A DNA stretch of 64,000 nt from Cardiocondyla obscurior. Lineage: Eukaryota; Arthropoda; Insecta; Hymenoptera; Formicidae. Position numbers and translations under genes: made by a program. The DNA is taken from NCBI RefSeq assembly GCF_019399895.1, contig NC_091887.1, forward strand, positions 868,001-932,000. Direction: 5' to 3'. Positions 10,789 to 22,142 of the stretch are shown in pieces. Position 1 is the first letter of the stretch, and every line of letters starts with the position of its first letter. The notes under the pieces were generated by a model. It made no database searches. It was not told the DNA's origin and saw nothing but the letters and a program-made list of their open reading frames with translations.

Positions 10789-13700
10789 ATGAAATCTGGT
10801 AAAAAGAAATTTAGGAAATCGACGAGGAACGGGAAAACCGGATCCCGCGGGAACAAAAGTCGGAGAAGGAAACTTCTCGACGCGATCTTGCATGCGCTGA
10901 ATTACTTTTGCACGCATACGACTCTTCACGGTCTCCGATACATCGTCGATCCTGAATTGCACATCGTCGGTCGGTTCCTGTGGTTTATAGTGTTCGTAAT
11001 ATCTTCCACTATCGCCAGCAACGTGATTTACTCGCTGGCATTTAGATTTCAGGTAAATCGCGCGTATACGAAAGGATAATATTTCAAAGATTCAGGCTTC
11101 TAATTTATTATTATTATTTTTTTTTATTTCTACGGATTTAAGTTTACCGCAGTAGCATGAATTTGTTTAGGCCGCGCCGACGTCGATTAACATACGATCG
11201 ATGCATTACGAAACTTCGAATCTACCTTTCCCGAGCGTGACCCTTTGTCCAAGCGATCGCGTCGATTGGAACCGAGCCCTCGAGCTCGAAACAAGGATTT
11301 TCTCCAATGTTACGGACAAGGAGAGCGTCGAAACTTTTCGGAAAATACTGGGCAAGCTTTCCATGATGAGCTTCGGGGATTTCGACGATCTGGAATTTCT
11401 CAGAAGCCGGAACGTTCATAGTCTCGCGGGTAGGACATTTAATTCACTTCTAAACTTTGTTCCGCGCAAAGGCCAACGAATTGCAGCCCCTTTGACTCAC
11501 GATCTCGTCGGAAAAATAATTCGTTATCGAACAGATATCAACGTCACCCAAGTTTTGCGAGAGGTGATGCCGCGCTGCGACCAGCTGCTGTCCACCTGCT
11601 GGTGGCGCAACGCCGATCGCAATTGCTGCGAGATCTTCGAGGTGCAGAAAACCGAGTACGGCTTCTGTTACTCGTTCAATTCCGAGATGGCCCAAGCCGC
11701 GCCGGTGAATTCCACGGAATCGCGGCCCCGAAGAGCGTCTGGTTACGGTGATTGGAGCGGCGTCAAGGTTACGATTCATCTGGGAAACATAACGAAGCCA
11801 CCGCATTCCGGTAAGGGCGACGCCGATATGTGATATTCTACGTGACGGGACGTAGCAACCTATATGAGAAGTCGATACCGCCGCGCACGTAGCGTGAAGG
11901 CAAAGAGATATGTTGTTGATACTTATTGCACAAACAAATGCATACATTTTCGAATAAGATGCTCGGAGAATCCGAAATCGCATTGGCTGATTTGTCTTCG
12001 AGTCACACTACTGGTTGCCGCCTACGCTGTGTGTTAACTTTAAAAAATTCAAAACTCGATTTTCCGAATTGAACTGAAGGTAGAAAGCCTTTGAATATTG
12101 CGCTTAACAGTACGAAACAAATATATATCAAGAGCAATTATTTTAATGTTAAAAAAATGTATTAATATATTTTTTTTTACGTTTTATTATTGATAATATT
12201 TTTTATACAGAATGTTCGGTTATCTATTTGGAAATTTCAGCCTTTCTCTTTATCAAAAATATTTTTCAGTTTTTAGTGCGTAGATTTAAAATATTGTTTA
12301 ATTATTAAAAAAAAATTAGTTTAAATACGTGAATTTTTTTTCTGTTGTATTATTTTAACAAAGACGCGTAAGCGTATTATTTAAATGGAACATTTAATGT
12401 AAATCAGGACTGAAAGATAGAGATAGAGAGAGAAAGAGGGAGGGGGAGAGAGTTACATAGAATATAATAGAAGAGATATGTAATAGCAAACAGAACGTAA
12501 ACTCGGCTAAACCGTGCGAAGGATTACTAACTAATTTTGCATCCGTCGGAATTCGTTAAATGACGAAGTACACATCAACGACAAGCCGTTACTAATCCAT
12601 CGTTATGCAAACGCGCCACGGAGTCTCGCAAATATGATTTTAATATCCCCGCGAAAGCCGCCAGGATGCATATTGAATGCAGGGCGACTTCCATTCTGCC
12701 GTAATGTCGTTCCTTTATTACCCGCGCGAAATGGAAAGGGATTTATCGTAAACTGCAAAATCGATATATCGGCGCCGTATTGCGCGGAGGCAGTTATTGA
12801 AATGTCACCTTCAAAGAACTTCGCGGCTCCTGTGGCGGGATTCTAAGCCGCTCTGACCGGATCTACCCAGGCCGGGATTGGCAGAAGAAAGAATTCTTTG
12901 CGAAAAGCTGAAAATTGTATCTCGAGTAACGCTAATGCTCTAACTGGAATTGTTGCACAGAGGAAATCGACGGCGTCGTGGTGATAATAAACGGGCCTCG
13001 AGTCTGGCCGAACAGCGGCACCATGGTACCACCGGGTTCGAAGGTCAGCGTGTCCCTGGATTGCGTTTCAGGGTACGCCACTAAGCGGGTCCTCGAGCTG
13101 GAGGAGGGCAAGCAACCCTGCCGATACGACAGAACCGGCGAGTACAACCAGGAGACCTGCCTGTCGCTTTGCAAACGTTACTGGGTCGCCAAGTACTGCG
13201 GCTGCAATCCGTCTTTCCTGTTCCCCGCAAGTATGGCGACGAAACCTTTCGCTCGGACGGCGCGGCGACGTTTCGCTCGGGGCTTTTGCTTACGTTTTTA
13301 CGCGTTTGTTACAGCCGCGCGGTATCGCGACTGCACCGTCGAGGATTTCTTTTGCCTGATCGATTATAACGGTGAGCTGGTTCTCGTCAGAAGTCTCATA
13401 TCTCGCAGGCGCGCTTTAAACTATAATTAATCTGAATGCATACTTGCTTTTGCGAAACTCTGGGTGGGAAGACCTGTTCAACGATTACGTCGTGCACTTT
13501 GGCGGTGACTACCCACGCGACATTTCCAGCATGATTTGCAACTGCTCGCCGGAATGCGACTACAACTTCTACAGCGCCCAGTTTTCTAACGTGCCGCTGC
13601 ATAACACGAATGACATCATGCTGGACGTGCATTACCTGGGACAAACCAGCTTCCGCTACAAAACGGACATAGTTATCACGCAGATGGACCTTCTCGGTTA

Positions 13701-14718
13701 GTTCTCCTTATTAAGAATGAATATAAAAAAAAAAAAGAAAGACAGAAAGAAAGAAGAAAAAAAGAAAACCATACGCATATCATGTTTCTTTTCCGCCGGG
13801 AGCAGTTTATAATATTTTTAGTACGAGAAACTAAAGCTTGCTCGCAAGCTAATTCTTCGTTTATTTTTATCTTAGACGCCGGATCATGTTTACTCGCTCG
13901 AGATTTTATTCCGAAATGAATGGGTCATTAATTATAATTACCACGTCGGACCTGAGAAATTTATGGAGACAGGAGAACCGGAAACGGAAAAACGCTTGTG
14001 AAATAACACTTTATTTAAATTCGCTTTTGAGATTTTGCGGAGAACTTTAATTTGCAGCGCCTTAATTATTTCCCTATCTCTATTAGCCGCCGCGCGGCGG
14101 TTTTCCCGTACATAATGAGTCCCACGGGACTGCATTACGAATTCATACCTCTCGTGCCTCTTGCTCAAAATGTTTACGTTGCACGCGGCTATCACGCATT
14201 CGCACGTAAGAAAGTAAAAATTTCAGTCGCGAGGGATATTAAAAAAATTATTTAAAAAACTGCACGAGAGACGCGGAGGATCGTATGTGCACATAAAATT
14301 CAGCGCGGATGGATTAACGTCGTGAAAATTAAAGCCAACACGCTTAGAACGGCACGCCACGGTTTCGCTTGAGCTCACGTCGCACCAATATCGCACAACG
14401 CCGAATGTTTTGCCACGATCATCATATTAATAACCTCGCCGATTTGCATATTTCCTTGCAGTGTCTTTCGGCGGCATAATCGGCTTGTTCTTGGGCGGCT
14501 CGCTGCTCAGCGCCGTCGAGCTGGTTTATTATCTCGCCGTGGCGGTGCTCTCGTCCCTGCGACGGAGGGCCAGGGGCCGGCCGAGGGCTCGATCGAGCGT
14601 GACGCACGTCCGCACGGTGCTGCCCATCCTGGATTACAGCCCTCTGAAACCGCGCGCGAAGAGGATACCGATTTTCGCGAATTACGGCCTCGCCGAATTG
14701 AATTCGAACAGATATTGA
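10789..14718 (+). CDS. DEG/ENaC (pickpocket-family) sodium channel subunit, six exons
   Basis: Amiloride-type epithelial/degenerin Na+ channel subunit, a plasma-membrane protein that acts as a trimer. Exons are 10789-11052, 11171-11810, 12961-13230, 13315-13371, 13472-13696 and 14462-14718. They join in phases 0,1,1,1,1 to 570 codons and a TGA stop. A start at 10789 is chosen because an in-frame stop lies just upstream (10756-10758). Residues 43-52 (THTTLHGLRY) hold the family HG gating motif, about 63-84 is TM1, and PFPSVTLC at 107-114 is the conserved post-TM1 segment. Exons 3-5 carry the cysteine-rich extracellular domain (for example YCGCN and CNCSPECDYNFY). Exon 6 gives SFGGIIGLFLGGSLLSAVE, with the G-x-S filter at 497-499 and TM2, then a basic tail. 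The acceptor of exon 5 has a poor pyrimidine tract and is the weakest junction. Family assignment is secure; the exact pickpocket orthologue is not, so no symbol is given. Confidence 0.93.
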
Positions 14719-17700
14719 ATTACCGTGAAAAGACTTTCAGTGGACGGGCTTCGCTTCCAAGAGTCCCCTGTCACAGCCGTGCCATCGCGAAATTTGAGAG
14801 GATAAAATAAGAGAGGAGGCACGTCCCGAATCGATATCCGTGCGTTGAAAAATGTGGGGCGCGTACCACGTGCGTGTCTACGCGCGTACTCCGCTAATGG
14901 AATTCTATCCTCTTCCGGAAAACAGCGGGGAGGCTAAAAATTTTCGAAACGCAAAGCCGGCCCGCTTCAAAATCGTTTTCATCGACAGTAACGTCTGCTG
15001 GAATAAACCGATCCCGTCCTGCTCTTCATAGACACGCTGGTTATTGTGTTGCGCCACGAGGCTGTCCTCATAAATCAGGAGGCGGCCGCGATATTGATCG
15101 GATTTGACAAGGAAATCGAGAATGCCTTGCTCGCGCGAAATCTGGTATCTACTTTCTGGAATGCACACTGGGCGTATATGCGTACGAAAAAGAGAAAGAG
15201 AGAGAGCGAGAGAGAAAGAAGTGAGAGCGAGGAAGGGAGGGAGAGAATGCGACTCGTATTTTATTCAATGTTATATATGATACGTACCTTCCATCTTGCC
15301 ACTTTGCGGCCGCGTAATGCTTGACTTCAATAATACACGCTATACATTTTACATGCATTTCAAGCGACTTCCTTGGCTTTTTCGAGATGAACTAGTGAGT
15401 CGAACAGTTGTATAACGACCGTGTATACTTGCTCGTTATTTGAAAAAAAAAGAAGAAAAAGAAAGAAAATATATCGTTAATAATTTTAACGAGAAAATTG
15501 CAGCGTATAGAAATGGAAGGGCATCTCTGAAGAGGAAAATATACAAATAACTGTCGAACACAAAGATCGCTTGATTCGATAAGTTAATTAAATTTCGATG
15601 AATTAATGGCTCGTTATATTCTTATTAAGGTCGTTTAAATGGAGACGTAAAGTGTAAATGCATCAGCCGACAAAGTTATTTATATTATATTCTCTACAGC
15701 GAACATGCACACAATTGCAAAATTACAAAGTTAATATAAAACGAATATATTTTATTTAGCTTGAATTTTATTTCTGCTTGCTGAAACGGAAGCACCAGAA
15801 GTTTAATAATATAAATTTCTTTTTTGTTTAATATTTTCTTACAGTTTACAAAAAAAATCTCGAAAGAGAATAACATTATAATAAAATTTTATTCTTTACT
15901 CCCGTTTTATTTAAAAATTAATTACAAGCGCAGCTTTAAGTTAATTAAAAAACCGAAAGCCTGAACTTTTTATATTATTAAATTTTCGGGTGTCTACGCA
16001 ATTGTGAAATTATAATTGTTTTACTACGTAAGGTAAAAACTGTCTTTATCAATCGCCACGTTTATCAAGATATCATGATATCGTGTGTATTGACGCTGTG
16101 TGTATTGAAATTATTGTATAAATATGAAGCAATTAAACATTTCATTATATTTCGTAATGAAATATCGAATGCGAGATCAATATTAGATATTAAATTACCT
16201 CGCAATTAAATATTAGCACAGCTGGTAAAAAAATACGAATGGAATTTTCTGCACACATTGTAAGAGCACCACGTGAAATAATTGTGTAATTATGCAGATT
16301 GAAATAGTAATGTTGCGTTTAATACGGAAAGTAATTTCTCAATTAACTGTATGAACTATTATAAACAGAATGAAACTAATAGGAAAAAAAATGGGAAAGG
16401 GGGGAGGGGATTCATATTTTATGTGTTACTCCATCGTCGTTTCGTGTCGCGAAAGTGCACATGTCGACAAAATACGGCCGCGAGCGCGCAATTGCAGAAT
16501 TTCAGATGATCGTTGAAATGTATGAATAACGGAAATAAATCGCGCGGACGGCCGTATATCCCGTGCACTTGGTAAATTGCCGGCCGCGGTTCGCGCCATT
16601 TGTGAGAAACGCTGCGCGCAAATAATGCACGAGGATTCGCGCGGTCGCCGTCTTGAAAGGCGACGCGATAGGCGTTATCGATGCGTTATCGGTGCGCTCT
16701 CGAGGAGCGTATCCCAGACAACTATATATCTTTCCCAGTAGAAAAAATAAATTTGGCGTCGAGAAGTGCCGCGGAAAAGAATTGCGTGCTCGCCGTTACT
16801 AAAGACGCAGTTATATTTCGCGGCGGCGGCGATTTTTCGCGCAACGGCAGACCGGATTTTTCCCCGCGGACAGCCGCCCGTTTTCACGCTATTGAAAATA
16901 ACCGGCGCACTTAGAGCGGCAGATAAGACACGCGCCTCCCATTTTTCCATTTTCCGTTCGCCCGCGACACGCGGAGGGAAAGACGCTTTAAAGCGCACAC
17001 GGTTGAGCCGGAAGTAAATGTACCAGCCGTCTGGCCGGGCTCCATTTGGCCATTTATTATTTATGAGAGGTGCGGCGAGGCGCGGGGAGCGAAAAGTTGC
17101 GCCGGCCCTCCGACCAACAACATCAACCATCCGGGGAAAAAAATCCCTTTCGCGCGCTTATCTCTTTTTAGAAACGCCGTCCGCCGAGATTCATCCGCCG
17201 TGAAAGGGAGATACTTGACGGGAGGATATGTCTCTCTTCTTTCTATTTTTTTTTTTTTTTTTAATTTTTTTTTTCCTACTGCGTTTTAAAAGCATCCGTC
17301 GGATGAGCTGGCGCACCCTATTATAAACTGCATACCGCCACCCTTATAATTATAAACCGGCGGCTACGACGTCACGTAGTCAATCGAAATAGCCGAGCTC
17401 TTTCTGAAGTGACGAACGTGTTGCGCTGTATGTAGGTCCGTCTGTAAAACGATTGAAATTCGCGAGCAGTCATTTTAACCACTTCAGTCTTTCTAGTGGT
17501 AAACTCGCGCGGATATTGCTCGCAGGGTCTGGTACGGGCAGACCAAAGATCCACGGTCGAACAGAAGTAGATAGAGAAAAAAAAAAAAAGAAAAAAAAGC
17601 GAAAGTAACCGAGGGAGAAAGGGGGAGAGCTCAAAGATGCGAGCAGAAAAGGAAAAGGGTGATTGTTGGTGGCGGGACGTTGCTGGTCGAAGGGCTGAAG

Positions 17701-19644
17701 GAAAAAGAAGAAAAAGCACGGAGGAAGAAAAGGGGATGAAGAAGGAAGAAGCAGAAAAACCGATCGTTGTCAGGGAAACGAAGGAAATCTGCATTTTGTC
17801 AAACTGTCGCTTGGAAGTTCGCGGGCGCGTCCGGAGCACGAAGGGTGAAAGGTGGAGGGCCGGGAGGGATGCGGAGCGGGGGAAAGGGGCGGTAGGGTAG
17901 TGAGGGATCGTCGAGTGGCGGGAATGGAAAAAGGACGAGCAACCGCGTGGCCTGGCCCCGGAGAAGGAAGCGGCGAAGTTTCGAGTAACTCTCCGGCGTG
18001 CTGTTATCTAAAACCCTTCACGTAGGCGTCTCGAGTGGATCGAGGTCGAAGGCTGCTCCTTGCCGGGAATATCGGTGCATTACTTTCGATAGGAATCCCG
18101 CAGACGGTAACTTGCACCGCCTAATTGACAGGGAAGTATTGTCCCGATCTCGCCGCGAATATAAAGCTCAAGGAACCGAGATAGATTTATGAATGTTTAT
18201 CCGGCGAAAAAAAACATCCGTTTAATTGTAACGTCGAACGGAAACGATATCGGCTGGTATTGATTTTTTTAAACGCCACGATTAACTTTTCTTAATAATC
18301 CGGACGCGCGACGTAATGATTATTGCATTTGATATTTGCGCGTGTAATTTTGCATCGGTGTTATCAATTTAAAATCATCCTGGAATTAACATCGCTATCG
18401 TATCGCGGCCGCGTCTAAATTACTATTAATTATTATTAAATTAATGATCTTCTTTAACGTAAATCATTATGATGATTACGCCGCGTAATATAGGACACAG
18501 TTTTTATTTTCGAATCTCGTTAAATCAATTAAGCTTAAATGGTCACATTTAGCATCAGATGCGCCGCAGAACAAAATTCCTCTTTCGAAATGAGCGTTCT
18601 GATATTCGCGACATCACCCTCTAGAAGAATGAGCTCATTACGATAAATGCGACGTCGATGACTATTAAGGAGGACAAGACTTTCAGCCGTGTCTGCTCTT
18701 CGGTTCCGATAAATTAAATCTTTCCTTCGATCTTTGCGTGCGCTCTCTCTTTCTCTTTCTCTCTTTTTCTCTCTCACTTTCTCTCTTTGTCCTTTCACAT
18801 CGGAAAAGGGATAGTACGACTACGATGGCGCGTGATGGCGAAGAAGCATCGTTTGCTTGGCTGCTTTCTTAGTAATCTTGAAATAGGGTACAGCAGTACG
18901 AACGCTGGTCGCTTGCCAAGCGACTTTAAACTTCCTTCCTTTTCGAGAATTGGAAATATCTTTGTCGACTCGCGTCGTAAGGATCACGGTAACGGAAAGC
19001 AAGGTCCACTCGTCGAATGTGAAGCATGCTGCTCCAATATCAATATCATAAATGCACAAGAAGCGAATATTCGAAGCTCCGCGATCAATGTTTCGAAATT
19101 TTCGACTGAGAGCATTTTGCCTCGTGTTGCAAAAAAAAAAAAATTTTAAAAGCTTACGGGGAAATGGACAAAGTGTTACAAGCGCGAAATTAAATTTGGC
19201 ACTGTAAGGAGACGGCACGACGTGCCTTTCAGCCGCATATAAATAAATCCATGTCTGAAATCTGCGTCGGAAAAATTCCGGCTCGAGTTATCGTCGCCCC
19301 CGTGAGTCGATATCGCTGACGTGTGTGTCATCTTCGACGGAAACGAGACGTTTTACGAAACTCCCAGCGTTCCTCTCTCCCCTCCACCCCCCATGATCTT
19401 CCCAATTGCGTTTCCTTGAAAATGGAAATATGGCCTTCGAGCGTCGTCGTCGGCTTTCGCGTCGGCGTTGCAGTTAAATCTTCCTGAAACGCAATACCTT
19501 CTTTCCGTACGCAAGACACACGGTCTCGCTGGATCAAGCGGCGCGCATTGCGAGCGCAGCTGCACGCTCCTACTGAGAGTTCGCGAGATGCATAACTCTC
19601 AATTTGCCCGTCGGCAGGCCCGATATTACCTCCCTCGTATCCGA
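14719..19644. other. No supported gene; 3' flank of the channel gene and CpG-rich DNA
   Basis: After the channel stop the sequence holds a GA-rich run at about 15186-15240 and AT-rich DNA to about 16400. A GC- and CpG-dense block runs from about 16440 to 17210, followed by a T run near 17247-17264, a purine-rich stretch at about 17575-17900 and a CT run near 18735-18790. Open frames across 16675-17200 exist on both strands and overlap, which is expected from the high GC there. The purine-rich frame at 17637-17900 is low-complexity. No domain or splice-consistent gene is seen. Confidence 0.5.
15002..15007 (+). terminator. Possible polyadenylation signal of the channel gene
   Basis: An AATAAA hexamer lies 284 bases past the channel stop codon on the coding strand. 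The spacing is plausible for a 3' UTR, but the hexamer is common in AT-rich DNA and there is no transcript support. Confidence 0.25.
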
Positions 19645-19954
19645 TACATAGGGTGTTTCGCCGTGGAACGTTCGCGGGAACGCGATTGTTAACGTCATTT
19701 ATAAAATTTTACGCTGGTCTAGTGGAATTTTTTTTTTTTTAATCAAAAAAACCCAATAAACCAATCGGAATTCCGTCATTATTATTATTATTACCTCAAA
19801 TTACGCTTTTATTCGATTGCATGCTCGGCTCTTGTCAGCGATTAATAATGTAGCGCAATTTAATTGTTATGTAAATAATAAGGGAGGCAATTATAAAGAA
19901 ACGACGACGGCTGCTCCGACCCAGAAAAAGTGTCCCGTTGCGGGACACCTTGTA
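19645..19954. mobile_element. Short inverted-repeat element of about 310 bp, GGGTGTTTCG ends
   Basis: The left end reads TACATAGGGTGTTTCGCC and the right end, read inward on the minus strand, TACAAGGTGTCCCGCAAC, so about two dozen bases match imperfectly in inverted orientation. The interior has no transposase frame. Size and ends resemble the elements at 26813-27098 and 55029-55342, pointing to a non-autonomous DNA transposon family. The terminal TA could be part of a TA target duplication as used by Tc1/mariner elements; this is inference. Confidence 0.55.
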
Positions 19955-21948
19955 TAGCTCAACTCGTTCTAGATATGGAAGACTATACCCTTGGAAGTGG
20001 GTGATACTTCAGCGGAATGGCTTGCCACGTCGTCGCTAGGCTCGTCGATATTCCGGATAGTTTTCCGCTGGGAAACGTGTCCGCCCATTTTTCCCGGAGC
20101 GCGCGGAAAACTAGAGCGACACGCCGGTGCTTAGCCCTGAGCTGCCACCGACAAGTGCATTCTTCGCGGTCGCGTTTCCTCCCCCCAACGTTTCGCAAAA
20201 ATGGAAATGTCGCGAAGATAATACGGGCATGCCGCCCCGGTCTTTGAAGTAGAACAATACTCCTAATTAATAATGCACGTAATAACAAAACGAAGGAGAT
20301 ACAAGGCGTAGGTACGCGGAAAGTTTCTGAATCATGCCGGCAAACTTTTAATTTAAGATTTTTTTCCCCTCAAAAGAAATTTAATTGGACAGTTTATTCT
20401 TCCGGCAACTTTTCTTCAATTCCCATTCGTTCCGTTCGTAATAACCGAGTTGGTTGAAATAATTGTGCAATTTCGAAAATCAACAATATTATAACTAAAT
20501 TAAATTCTTCGTCATTACGGCGCCGTTTATTAACGCGGTGCCATTTGCATCCAGCGGAATTTCGAAGAGTGTCAGACTTCAAGAACCGCGAGTTACTTTT
20601 CACTTGGTTACGTCTTATTGTTTGAATGCCATTCGTGGGCATCGCCGCGAACGTTAAGGAACACTTCACGTAAAAGCGCGTTCTCGACGTCCGAATCATG
20701 CAAGAAACTTTCCGAGAAGCGGAAGAAGCATCCTGGGAGTTCTTAAATTCAACGTTCGTACAGAATTATTTTTAAATGTAAAAATTATACATTAACGTCA
20801 GATGTTTGTCAAAAAAAAAAAAAAAAATACAAAAATTGAAAATAAGAAAAAGAAATAAAATAAAATAAACGGGGAACGTTGAGACATTTTTGCGAATGTA
20901 AATGTCTAAAGTCTGACGACAGGCATTTTCTCACAGTCTACGAATACGCTTTCTCCTGTGAAACTGCGAAACTTTGAGATATAGCACGGGCAACGACGTA
21001 GAAAATTCAATCAGTTCGATCGTGTCAGTTTTGCGGCAAGATCATGTATTTCGCGCTAAAGTCGATTTAGCGTGCGTAGAGAAGATAAGCGTAACCGCGC
21101 AGCCGAGGCTGCGTTAAGGAGAGGAAAGCCCGCGGATCCTGGTGGAACAAAAGTCCACGAATAAGAATGGGAGATGCGGAAAAAGGTAGAAATTTAAAAG
21201 GATTTGATCTGCCGGAGATATCCCAAAACTTGTGGATTCTCGAGGATTCTTCGCAATAACAAATTTTAACGAAAGTTTAATCTGTAAAACTGGAGAGGCC
21301 GACTATAAGCGATGTTACTTCGCGAGAAACGTTTACTTAATTTCCGGATTAGTTTAAAATTAATGGATTGCTTTTTTCTATTTTGCGTTATAAATCTGAT
21401 AAAATAATCGGTGGTTTAGTAACGTTTTGCAAAACGAAGTATCCATAAAGATCCGCGGGCAATCTATTCAGGAGGAACTTTTCAATGAAGAACGAGAAAA
21501 GTATTTCACCAAGTCATTATCATTTTTAAAGCGGACGTATCGTCAGTTTGGTAATCTCATTTCCCTTTAACAACTCCTTCCCGAGCGGAGAGATGCGATT
21601 AATAGCGTGCAGTCGGACGCGATTAAGATCACCCGTCAACCCGGCTTGAATTTAACTATCGATCTAGGTTTACCGTGCCGCGCTGTATTGCACTCACGTA
21701 CTTTCAACTTCATTTTTTATCCGGTTAACTATAGACTACAAAGCGCGCTCTTCTGCTTCTTCTGCGTTAAAGAAAAGAAAAGAAAAAAAAAAAGAAAAGA
21801 AAAGCGTTTTACATTTAATAATTTTGTATAAATCTTACACAAATAATTTTATAACGCGTTGAACTGTGTAATAGTAGCGGGCGAGGTATATTTCTTTGAA
21901 GCTTTGTTTATACGTAAAAATGCTCGACGGTGTGTGTGTTTTGATAAA
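19955..21948. other. No gene seen
   Basis: Mixed AT-rich and CpG-rich DNA with A-rich runs near 20812 and 21780. Frames of 100 codons at 19983-20288 and 20394-20699 (-) have overlapping frames or no recognisable domain. Confidence 0.5.
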
Positions 21949-22142
21949 CAGATTAGGCACTTGCTGCGGGTGCGGCGGCGGCTAGCGTACGTGACTCACC
22001 GTCTCTCTACCCCCTCCCTCGGCCCCGAGTACGGTAGAAGTACGGCATACGCATTACTCGATCCTCAGCGGCCGCCGACGCACACCACGCACGCTAAGTC
22101 ACGTACGCTAGCCGCCGTCGCCGAAGCAAGTGCCATATCTGC
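21949..22142. repeat. Inverted repeat with 45-50 bp arms
   Basis: The left arm (about 21949-21995) contains GGCACTTGCTGCGG and GGCGGCTAGCGTACGTGACT. The right arm (about 22096-22142) contains the same stretch inverted, reading AGTCACGTACGCTAGCCGCC and then GCAAGTGCCATATCTG. The loop is about 100 bases. The core of about 20 bp is perfect and the outer part imperfect. It could be a small foldback element, or a hairpin if transcribed. Confidence 0.8.

Noticed and set aside
16675..17203. Overlapping frames up to 151 codons on both strands
   Set aside because: They lie in a GC-rich block where stop codons are rare, and both strands are open at once.
17372..17900. Long Phe/Ser-rich (-) and Lys/Glu-rich (+) frames
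   Set aside because: They are low-complexity products of a purine-rich stretch read on either strand.
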